Origin: Candidatus Woesearchaeota archaeon
GTDB taxonomy: Archaea > Nanobdellota > Nanobdellia > Woesearchaeales > UBA525
DNA length: 6,594 nucleotides
Direction of reading: 5' to 3'
NCBI GenBank assembly: GCA_003694385.1
Contig: RFKA01000031.1
Location: 1 to 6,594 of the forward strand
The notes under the pieces are model-generated. The model was given only the letters and a program-made list of their open reading frames with translations, was not told where the DNA came from and made no database searches. The translations under genes were made by a program, and so were the position numbers. This document shows, one piece after another, positions 1 to 5,439 of this stretch; positions within the stretch are counted from its first letter, which is position 1, and every line of letters starts with the position of its first letter.

Positions 1-3000
1 ACGACGAAGAATGAGGAGTGGACATGCGTCGTTCGGCTCGAGAACATAACGAACGGCTCAACGCAGAGCACAACCCAGCAGGATAACGTCACCATACAGA
101 ACAGCGCGCCTTCAAGCCCGATTATATACAATGATTCCGGACAGGATATAGGGAATACACAGAATGGTGACGTTTACCCACTGACGGAAGATATAACGTC
201 GCTCTTCGACGCGAACAGCTCGGACATTGACGGCGATACGCTCACGTATTACTTCAAAACGGCCGGTATCTGCACCATCACTGATGCGGCGACGGGCGCG
301 ACGAGCTGCACACCAACGCACGCGGAAATCGCCAACGCGAGCGACGACGAGCGCCCCACGCTTATCAATATCACGTTCTGGGTCGATGATGACGACCCCA
401 TCTTCGCGGCGAGCGGCAGCACAAAAGTCACCTTCAATATCACTCCTGTAAATGATGATCCCCAGCTCTCTATACCAAACCAGACAACAAATGTTACTGC
501 AGTCTTCAATGAAACGTTCACGGCGAGCGACGAAGAAACGGATTACCCCCTGAACGCGACGCTCGACCTCGCAGGGACTGACGACGAGATAGAAGCCGAC
601 GTCACCGTTTCCATGGATGACAGCACGACCGTCCGCATCGTCTATTACACGAACCCCACAGACTACAATGATGTTGGGAACCGCACAGTGACGGTGAACC
701 TCACTGACCGCCGCAACGCGAGCATCCTCACGAACTTCACACTCGAAATCACCGCAGTGAACCGCGTACCCTACCTCGTCAATGTCACCCCAAGCACCTA
801 CAACACGAGCACAAACCGAACCTATCTCCTCAATCAGGGAGAGCACCTCAGCATTAATGTCACCGTGAACGATCCCGACGCTGCGGCGAACCCGCAAACG
901 ATCACTTTCAGCGACGATGCGAGTTTCTTCGATATCATTACCGCAGTCCCCGTGGCGAGCGCCACGCAGAATGCCAGCGGCCACATTAATTTCACCGCGA
1001 CAAACGACGACGTCGGCAACTATACTGTCACCATCACATTCCAGGATCAGCTAGGCGGAACGAATACAACGACACTGAACTTCACCATCCAGAACCGGAA
1101 CGACCGCCCAGTTCTCTACAACGAAAGCTTCTATCCAGTGAACACCGGCGGCAACACGAATCTCAGCCACTTTGTTGCCTATGTTAATGCGCCATTCGTT
1201 TTCCAGATAAACTATTCCGACCCCGACACGCCGTACGGTGACACGCTCACGTTCTTCGAGAACAGCACGAGCTATGATATTACCGCTTCCGGCCTCATCA
1301 ACTTCACGCCCGCCGACCCTGCGCGGAACGAAACAGTCAACATCACGCTCCAAGACGCGGCCGGCCTCTCTGACACCGTCTTCAGCGTCCTTGAGGTCAG
1401 GGCGAACAGCGCGCCGTATTTCAATGAGAGCTATCCGAACCTCACCTGCGCAGAGGACCTTCCCTGTACTTACAACACGAGCCTGTACGCACGCGACGAC
1501 GACGATGGCATCGAGACGATTGAGGCTTCAGGAGACCTCCCGCCCGGCTTCAATATGACTGACGGCTACATCAATTTCACACCGACGCAGAGTGCAATCG
1601 GCAACTATACAATTACCATCACGATAACCGACACGCGCGGAGCGAGTGCAGCGCAGGACCTGAACTTGAGCATTGAGAACGTCAACGACGTACCACAATG
1701 GGAGCGCTACAACTTCAGCGGCGCCATTATCGTTGAAGGAAAGCAGTTCACGTACCGGCTCGAAGCCTCGGACGAAGACCTCCTCCTCCCGAACAGCACG
1801 GAAAACATCACCTTCACGGAAAACCTGAGCTACGCCTCCATCACGTACATGAGCACCACGAATGACACTGTGGCCGCGCTCCTCACCCTCCTCCCGACAT
1901 CGAGCGACGTAGGCACGCACCGCATCGAACTGAACGCGACCGATCAGCAGGGTGCGACAAACACGACAAGCGTTCGATTCACAGTGTATGCTGATACGGA
2001 CCCGCCGAACATCACCGACATCCGACCCTACGGAAACGCGAGCGACGAGCTCGTCGAGAATTGGACAACGCGCACCCACGACCACGAGAACATCACGCTG
2101 TACGAGAACACGAGCAATGTCCTCTTCGCCGTGAACGCAACAGACGATGACCAAGCAGGGCCGCCCTATGACTGGCTCAACTACACGTGGTTCTATGACG
2201 GCGCTGTTGTACAGGCGACGAGCGGCACGAGCTCCTACACGAGGAGCTTTGACTTCTTCAGCAGTGGGAACCACAACCTCACCGTCCTCGTGAACGACAC
2301 ACGCCTTGAATCAACGACGTTCTCGTGGCTCCTCACTGTGCTGGATGTGAACCGCCCGCCAGTGCTCGTGAACAACCTCGAACCGGAGAACATCACAGGC
2401 ATTGATAGCACAACGACGTACACAGACTATTTCGTCTACAACAACCTCCGCAACCACTTCTTCGACTATGATGACGACACGGATAGTAACGGATTCATCG
2501 ATGGTAATGAAACCGTCGGCCTCACCTACACGGCAACGGATTGCAGTGTGGCGACACTCACTGCCGAAGGCGACAGCCTCAAAATCACTCCTGTCGAGGT
2601 CGGGAGCTGCAGCGTCCAGTTCACCGCGACGGACGGGAGTGGCGCCTCGGTGACGAGCAACATCGTCACAATCGAAGTCGTCGAAGTGCCACAGGGCGAG
2701 GAGAGCGTCTCGTCAACGAGTAGCAGCGGCGGGGGGAGCTCTTCGAGCAGCTCCCGCAGCACCTTTGTCCCCTTCGAGTCAAAAGTGGAGACCCCCCACC
2801 CCCTCAATATCATCGCTCCCGGCGAAGCGACGATTTATGAAAACCGGACGGTGAAAGTCCCCTTCACGCTCTGGAACAACTGGACGGGGAGCATCTCAGA
2901 TATCGAGCTCACTGTTGACATCAACACCTCTGATGTTGAGGCCTTCTTCGACCGCACATTCATCCCGGAGCTTCCGCCAGGCGGCTCCTACGAAGGCACG

Positions 3001-3477
3001 ATTACCTTCGTCGGTTACCGCCTCGGCGAGCACTTCGAGGCGCGCATCAACGCAGAAGCAGCCTCCCCTTCAGTCAGCGATTCTGCACTTGTCCTCTTCT
3101 CGACGATAGAGCAGACGCAGGACACTGACGGCTTGAAAGATGTGAACGTGAAGGTGACCTTCGCGCGTGATTTGCTCGGAGCGAACAGTGAGTGCCAAGA
3201 ACTCTCTTCGTTGCTCTCCGACGCAGAGGCCCTGCTGAGGGAGGGTGATTACCGTGGGGCGAACAGGAAAATCGACAGGGTCATCAATGGTTGCCGTTAC
3301 CTCATCAGTGCGCTGAGGGAACAACCCCAACGGCCCGCGGCGGTGTCTCTCGGCGAGCTCACGTTCACTGCAGACGACTTGCGGACCTATGTGCTTGCCA
3401 TCCTCGGCATCTTTGCCTTCATGACAGTCCTGGGCATCTATAGCTATCGGCGGACAAAAGAACGGTATGATTTCTAG
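1..3477 (+). CDS. Giant cell-surface glycoprotein with tandem cadherin/Ig-like repeats and C-terminal membrane anchor (5' partial)
   Basis: The frame has no stop from base 1 to the TAG at 3475-3477, giving 1158 residues with the N-terminus and any signal peptide outside the window. The ATG at 613 is internal, because repeat-like, sequon-rich sequence continues upstream of it. Residues 34 to about 895 form roughly eight beta-sandwich repeats with Asn-x-x-Pro junctions (NSAP, NDDP, NRVP, NDRP, NDVP). Then follow a Ser/Gly linker (902-921), a membrane-proximal beta domain of NEW3/CARDB style (about 930-1050), a helical hairpin with C1065 and C1098, a transmembrane helix (about 1130-1149) and the tail RRTKERYDF. 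I count about 60 N-x-S/T sequons, only three of them after the linker. Cysteines occur in close pairs (91/103, 483/489, 848/870, 1065/1098), suggesting extracellular disulfides. The role is probably as a structural surface or adhesion protein. The family is clear but the specific function is unknown. It converges on the next gene with a 4-base gap. Confidence 0.93.
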   Translation, partial: TTKNEEWTCVVRLENITNGSTQSTTQQDNVTIQNSAPSSPIIYNDSGQDIGNTQNGDVYPLTEDITSLFDANSSDIDGDTLTYYFKTAGICTITDAATGATSCTPTHAEIANASDDERPTLINITFWVDDDDPIFAASGSTKVTFNITPVNDDPQLSIPNQTTNVTAVFNETFTASDEETDYPLNATLDLAGTDDEIEADVTVSMDDSTTVRIVYYTNPTDYNDVGNRTVTVNLTDRRNASILTNFTLEITAVNRVPYLVNVTPSTYNTSTNRTYLLNQGEHLSINVTVNDPDAAANPQTITFSDDASFFDIITAVPVASATQNASGHINFTATNDDVGNYTVTITFQDQLGGTNTTTLNFTIQNRNDRPVLYNESFYPVNTGGNTNLSHFVAYVNAPFVFQINYSDPDTPYGDTLTFFENSTSYDITASGLINFTPADPARNETVNITLQDAAGLSDTVFSVLEVRANSAPYFNESYPNLTCAEDLPCTYNTSLYARDDDDGIETIEASGDLPPGFNMTDGYINFTPTQSAIGNYTITITITDTRGASAAQDLNLSIENVNDVPQWERYNFSGAIIVEGKQFTYRLEASDEDLLLPNSTENITFTENLSYASITYMSTTNDTVAALLTLLPTSSDVGTHRIELNATDQQGATNTTSVRFTVYADTDPPNITDIRPYGNASDELVENWTTRTHDHENITLYENTSNVLFAVNATDDDQAGPPYDWLNYTWFYDGAVVQATSGTSSYTRSFDFFSSGNHNLTVLVNDTRLESTTFSWLLTVLDVNRPPVLVNNLEPENITGIDSTTTYTDYFVYNNLRNHFFDYDDDTDSNGFIDGNETVGLTYTATDCSVATLTAEGDSLKITPVEVGSCSVQFTATDGSGASVTSNIVTIEVVEVPQGEESVSSTSSSGGGSSSSSSRSTFVPFESKVETPHPLNIIAPGEATIYENRTVKVPFTLWNNWTGSISDIELTVDINTSDVEAFFDRTFIPELPPGGSYEGTITFVGYRLGEHFEARINAEAASPSVSDSALVLFSTIEQTQDTDGLKDVNVKVTFARDLLGANSECQELSSLLSDAEALLREGDYRGANRKIDRVINGCRYLISALREQPQRPAAVSLGELTFTADDLRTYVLAILGIFAFMTVLGIYSYRRTKERYDF
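100..2685 (+). repeat. Tandem protein repeats: about eight cadherin/Ig-like domains
   Basis: Junction motifs begin at residues 34, 151, 254, 367, 469, 562, 667 and 784, so repeat lengths are about 93-117 residues. Most units share a late pattern: a Gly-hydrophobic-Ile/Leu-Asn-Phe-Thr strand (INFT, YINFTP), a GNYT-type turn, a hydrophobic strand, an Asp-x-x-Gly loop and a closing strand that runs into Asn-x-x-Pro. This is the layout of cadherin-like and putative-Ig (He_PIG-type) repeats. The unit at 667-784 looks more PKD-like, with YDWLNYTW and a late FSSGNHNLTV. The repeats have diverged, so this is a protein-level repeat and not a DNA-level one. Confidence 0.8.
2476..2511 (+). other. EF-hand-type calcium-binding loop in the surface protein
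   Basis: Residues 826-837 read DTDSNGFIDGNE. This fits the 12-residue EF-hand loop: acidic or amide ligands at positions 1, 3 and 5 (D, D, N), Gly at 6, Ile at 8, Asp at 9 and Glu at 12. It lies in the last cadherin-like repeat, just after an acidic run (FDYDDD). Similar isolated loops occur in dockerin-like and other extracellular calcium-stabilised proteins. Calcium binding is inferred from the motif; no second paired loop is evident. Confidence 0.65.
2704..2763 (+). other. Ser/Gly-rich flexible linker
   Basis: Residues 902-921 are almost only Ser, Gly and Thr, with GGG in the middle. The linker separates the sequon-dense repeat stalk from the sequon-poor membrane-proximal region. It is likely a flexible hinge and a possible O-glycosylation or proteolysis site. 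The codons are mixed (agc, tcg, tcc, tct, agt), so it is not a simple DNA microsatellite. Confidence 0.75.
3190..3474 (+). other. Membrane-proximal helical hairpin, transmembrane helix and tail of the surface protein
   Basis: Residues 1064-1105 are strongly helical, unlike the beta repeats before them: two amphipathic helices around REGDYRGANRK, with C1065 and C1098 placed to clip the hairpin together. After a short linker, a hydrophobic stretch (about 1130-1149, core AILGIFAFMTVLGI) is followed by Arg-Arg and a basic tail. This gives N-out/C-in topology. No PGF- or LPXTG-like sorting motif precedes the helix, so permanent anchoring is the simplest reading. Confidence 0.75.
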
Positions 3478-3481
3478 GTCC

Positions 3482-4135
3482 CTATGAATGGGCTTTTATG
3501 GCCTTGTAAGCCTCATGGACAAGGTGGTACACGTTTTGTTGCGCACTCGGGCCGAGCGCGTTATATTTCCCGATGAGTTCTTGGTAGCGCCGCGCCGCGC
3601 CGCGCACTTTCCCCCTGTCAAGCGAAGCGTAAATCTCCTCGGCCAGCGTGCGCAGCTCAATCATGAGGGGATCATCAACTTCGATGGCCGGGAACTCACT
3701 GATGATGGGACGCTCGGGTCGCTGCGGGAACAAGAGCCGGAGCATGCGACGGATGAAGGATTCTCGGCGTTCACTCTCTGCGACAAGTGAACGGACAACA
3801 GTTGCGAAATCATCAAGGAGCGCGCGCAGCTCTTCACGCGAATAGACGACGTTCGTGTACTCGATGAGGCTGAGGCGTTCGAGCAAGTCATCAATGCGCT
3901 CACGGACCGAGTGTTGGAGGTAGATGCAGTGGATCTCGTGGCGGAGCTCATCAATTGTGAACTCGTAGTCTTTCCTCAGGTACTGCTGGAAGAACCGCTT
4001 GAAGAGGCGGTAGACGTCGCGCTGATCAACGACGGGCTTGCGGCGAAGGAAGTCGATGCGTCGGCGCGTCTCCCGAGCTATTTCGTCGAGCGGCTTCTCC
4101 GCTTGTTTCGACTCTTTTTTCTCCCCGCGCTCCAT
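3482..4135 (-). CDS. Cytoplasmic helical protein with DUF4129-like segment and C-terminal helical hairpin; function unknown
   Basis: This protein has 217 residues, is charged and almost entirely helical, with no signal peptide or convincing transmembrane segment. I chose the ATG at 4135 over a GTG at 4144 because the TATA box at 4157-4164 is centred about 26 bases from the ATG, which fits a leaderless transcript; the GTG is too close to the box. Residues about 38-117 follow the pattern of a helix, then FTIDELRHEI, a helix, an EYTNVVYS turn and a long helix. This resembles DUF4129, often encoded beside MoxR/DUF58 genes, but the match is by pattern only. Residues about 155-215 form two or more helical hairpins (RGAARRYQELIGKYNAL). 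An arginine-rich, hydrophobic stretch at 126-142 could touch the membrane surface. The gene is divergent from the MoxR gene and convergent with the surface protein gene. The coding call is strong; the function is not known. Confidence 0.87.
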   Translation of the reverse strand: MERGEKKESKQAEKPLDEIARETRRRIDFLRRKPVVDQRDVYRLFKRFFQQYLRKDYEFTIDELRHEIHCIYLQHSVRERIDDLLERLSLIEYTNVVYSREELRALLDDFATVVRSLVAESERRESFIRRMLRLLFPQRPERPIISEFPAIEVDDPLMIELRTLAEEIYASLDRGKVRGAARRYQELIGKYNALGPSAQQNVYHLVHEAYKAIKAHS

Positions 4136-4156
4136 ACACAGCACCCACTCGGGATT

Positions 4157-4164
4157 TATATAAA
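4157..4164 (-). promoter_or_regulatory. Archaeal TATA box for the leaderless minus-strand gene
   Basis: The minus strand reads TTTATATA, preceded by a T-rich run and followed by AATCCC. Its centre (about 4160.5) lies 26 bases upstream of the A of the ATG at 4135, the usual archaeal TATA-to-start distance. No Shine-Dalgarno sequence precedes that ATG. The site is nearly symmetrical (plus strand TTTATATA at 4155-4162), so it could also fire rightwards with a start near 4185. Confidence 0.7.
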
Positions 4165-4200
4165 AAAGTTGTGTCGTGCCGAGTGTCCTGTTCTGCTAAC

Positions 4201-4271
4201 GCGGTGAGGGTTCGGCGACGCGAAATCCCCTGAAGGTCAGGGATGCTTCTTCGCCATCCGCCTCCCGCCGC
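4201..4271. ncRNA. Candidate structured RNA: nested inverted repeats in the divergent promoter region
   Basis: Three nested stems can be drawn. Outer: 4201-4210 with 4262-4271 (ten positions, one mismatch, two G-U). Middle: GGCGA 4214-4218 with TCGCC 4251-4255. Inner: 4225-4233 with 4237-4244, i.e. CCCTGA/TCAGGG plus AT/AT with one bulged C and a 3-base loop. GAA 4222-4224 can also pair with TTC 4247-4249. A competing stem is GGATG 4241-4245 with CATCC 4255-4259. The size is tRNA-like, but no T-loop or normal anticodon loop is present. No clear C/D boxes were found; an H/ACA-like reading is possible but unproven. On the plus strand it lies about 16 bases after a predicted start from the symmetrical TATA box. 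It could instead be a DNA-level regulatory palindrome. The strand is not decided. Confidence 0.3.
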
Positions 4272-4315
4272 ATCACTGCACAGGGAGCGTTCCCAACGAT
4301 TGCCCGACGATAAAG

Positions 4316-4323
4316 TATTTAAA
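4316..4323 (+). promoter_or_regulatory. Archaeal TATA box for the MoxR-family gene
   Basis: TATTTAAA is preceded by purine-rich GATAAAG (a possible BRE) in an otherwise GC-rich stretch. The predicted transcription start is near 4345, just before AGGAGGTG. This excludes the longer reading frame that opens at 4243 and the ATG at 4339, because both lie upstream of the predicted start. Confidence 0.68.
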
Positions 4324-4347
4324 GCGCCATCCCCTGTGATGGGGAAA

Positions 4348-4355
4348 AGGAGGTG
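4348..4355 (+). promoter_or_regulatory. Strong Shine-Dalgarno sequence fixing the GTG start of the MoxR-family gene
   Basis: AGGAGGTG is a full complement to the usual archaeal 16S rRNA tail and ends four bases before the GTG at 4360. Together with the TATA box it gives a leader of about 15 bases and settles the start codon. Confidence 0.8.
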
Positions 4356-4359
4356 TGGT

Positions 4360-5367
4360 GTGGACGACGACTATCGCATTCTTGAGAACGAGGAATTCAA
4401 GCGGAAAGTCGCGTATTTCGGCGAGCACTTCACAAACATCCGAAAGGAGATGAAGAAGCTTGTCGTTGGCCAAGATGTCATCGTTGACTCGCTCATTGAG
4501 GCACTCCTCTCGAGCGGGCACGTGCTCGTCGAAGGCATCCCTGGCGTCGGGAAGACGCTCATCATCAAGACGCTCGCTCGCATCACTGGCTGCCAATTCA
4601 GCCGTATCCAGTTCACACCCGACCTGCTCCCGACAGACATCGTCGGCATCACGACCTACGAAGAAGGAAAAGGCTTCTTCACAGTGAAGGGGCCAATCTT
4701 CAGCAATTTCGTGCTCGCCGACGAAATCAACCGTAGCCCGCCCAAGGTCCAGTCAGCGCTCCTGGAAAGCATGCAAGAGCGGCAAGCAACGATCGGCAAA
4801 GAGACCTTCCAATTACCCATGCCTTTCTTCGTCATGGCGACACAGAACCCCCTTGAGCAGCTCGGCACCTATAAGCTCCCTGAAGCGCAGGTTGACCGGT
4901 TCCTCTTTAAGATACTCATGACCTACCCCTCGCCCGATGAGGAGCGGGAAATCCTCAAGAGGAACATGACTATTCACGATTTCAGCGACTTCCAACTCGA
5001 GCCAGTCGTGACCCCGCGCGACATCCTCGATGGGCAGCAGTTCACCAAGGAGATTTACCTGAACAGGAAGATTGAGAACTACATCGTGCGCATCGTCGAA
5101 GCGACGCGTACACCGTCAAAGTATGACGTTGAGTCGGGAAAGTTTGTCGCGTACGGCGGGAGTCCCCGGAGCAGCATCAGCATGTATATCGCCGCGAAAG
5201 CACACGCGCTTGTCCGCGGGAGAGGCTACGTGACGCCACAGGACGTGAAAGAAGTTGCTCCGAATGTGCTCCGCCACCGCATCTTGCTGAACTTCGAGGG
5301 GGAAGCAGAGGAGATTGCGCCAGACACCATCATTAAGGAGATTCTCGAGAAAGTACCTATTATTTAG
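4360..5367 (+). CDS. MoxR-family AAA+ ATPase
   Basis: The protein has 335 residues from the GTG at 4360, a normal MoxR length. The frame is open back to 4243, but that would put the promoter and Shine-Dalgarno sequence inside the gene and add 39 unlike residues. Visible motifs are Walker A GIPGVGKT (59-66), Walker B FVLADEIN (117-124, D121/E122), the family block around RSPPKVQSALLESMQE, sensor 1 ATQNP (160-164), a likely arginine finger R180 in EAQVDRF, and sensor 2 in GGSPRS (R270), followed by the small helical lid with TPQDV. All catalytic residues are present. MoxR proteins are cytoplasmic ATPases, probably hexameric, that act with vWA-domain partners as chaperone-like assembly factors. 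The DUF58 gene follows after 72 bases but has its own promoter-like box. The family call is near certain; the client is unknown. Confidence 0.97.
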   Translation: MDDDYRILENEEFKRKVAYFGEHFTNIRKEMKKLVVGQDVIVDSLIEALLSSGHVLVEGIPGVGKTLIIKTLARITGCQFSRIQFTPDLLPTDIVGITTYEEGKGFFTVKGPIFSNFVLADEINRSPPKVQSALLESMQERQATIGKETFQLPMPFFVMATQNPLEQLGTYKLPEAQVDRFLFKILMTYPSPDEEREILKRNMTIHDFSDFQLEPVVTPRDILDGQQFTKEIYLNRKIENYIVRIVEATRTPSKYDVESGKFVAYGGSPRSSISMYIAAKAHALVRGRGYVTPQDVKEVAPNVLRHRILLNFEGEAEEIAPDTIIKEILEKVPII

Positions 5368-5386
5368 CCACCACGTCCCAGCAAGA

Positions 5387-5394
5387 TTTTTAAA
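5387..5394 (+). promoter_or_regulatory. TATA box for the DUF58 gene, with a T-tract that may also end moxR transcription
   Basis: TTTTTAAA, preceded by GCAAGA (a possible BRE), lies 19 bases after the moxR stop. The predicted start is near 5415-5417, which would give the DUF58 and downstream genes their own transcript. The five T residues could also serve as a weak archaeal poly-U terminator for moxR, so read-through and internal initiation are both possible. Confidence 0.55.
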
Positions 5395-5414
5395 CGTCTC
5401 CGCGCAAGGAAACT

Positions 5415-5435
5415 ATGCAAGGAACCAAGAGGTGA
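5415..5435 (+). CDS. Possible six-codon leader ORF before the DUF58 gene
   Basis: ATG CAA GGA ACC AAG AGG TGA encodes MQGTKR. The ATG falls where the TATA box at 5387-5394 would start transcription, so it could be translated as a leaderless micro-ORF. Its last codon and stop overlap the GAGGTG Shine-Dalgarno sequence of the next gene. It may couple or modulate DUF58 translation. So short an ORF can arise by chance. Confidence 0.2.
   Translation: MQGTKR
5429..5434 (+). promoter_or_regulatory. Shine-Dalgarno sequence for the DUF58 gene
   Basis: GAGGTG ends five bases before the GTG at 5440. It supports GTG as the start codon, giving MAIKELLVEI as the N-terminus. Confidence 0.7.
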
Positions 5436-5439
5436 GTCC

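Noticed and set aside
613..615. ATG as the start of the surface protein
   Set aside because: The same frame is open and repeat-like back to base 1, with sequons, paired cysteines (91/103) and NSAP/NDDP junctions. There is no promoter or Shine-Dalgarno sequence before 613.
112..984. 290-residue open frame on the minus strand inside the surface protein gene
   Set aside because: It is antisense to a clear repeat protein, Val/Arg/Asp-biased with no domain signs, and is explained by the regular Thr/Asn-rich codons of the sense strand leaving few antisense stops.
2043..2056. 14-base perfect palindrome CGACGAGCTCGTCG
   Set aside because: It lies within the coding repeat region (Ser-Asp-Glu-Leu-Val-Glu), with no second copy or regulatory context. 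It is likely chance from GA/TC-rich codons.
1528..2274. 248-residue open frame on the minus strand inside the surface protein gene
   Set aside because: It shows the same shadow pattern: low-complexity Arg/Val composition, no promoter or ribosome-binding site seen, and a sense strand that is plainly coding.
3385..3474. Archaeosortase (PGF-CTERM-like) or LPXTG sorting signal on the surface protein
   Set aside because: No PGF or LPXTG motif precedes the transmembrane helix. The end looks like a plain membrane anchor with a basic tail.
3586..3606. GCCGC tandem microsatellite
   Set aside because: Three short units in the coding sequence of the minus-strand gene encode Arg/Gly/Ala in a helical hairpin. 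It is explained by codon use in a GC-rich gene.
4142..4144. GTG as the start of the minus-strand gene
   Set aside because: It lies only about 16 bases from the TATA box centre, inside the expected promoter-to-start interval, and has no Shine-Dalgarno sequence. The ATG at 4135 fits a leaderless start.
4201..4271. tRNA gene
   Set aside because: The length and terminal pairing are suggestive, but neither strand gives a T-loop (TTCRANN), a proper D-loop or an anticodon loop with U33.
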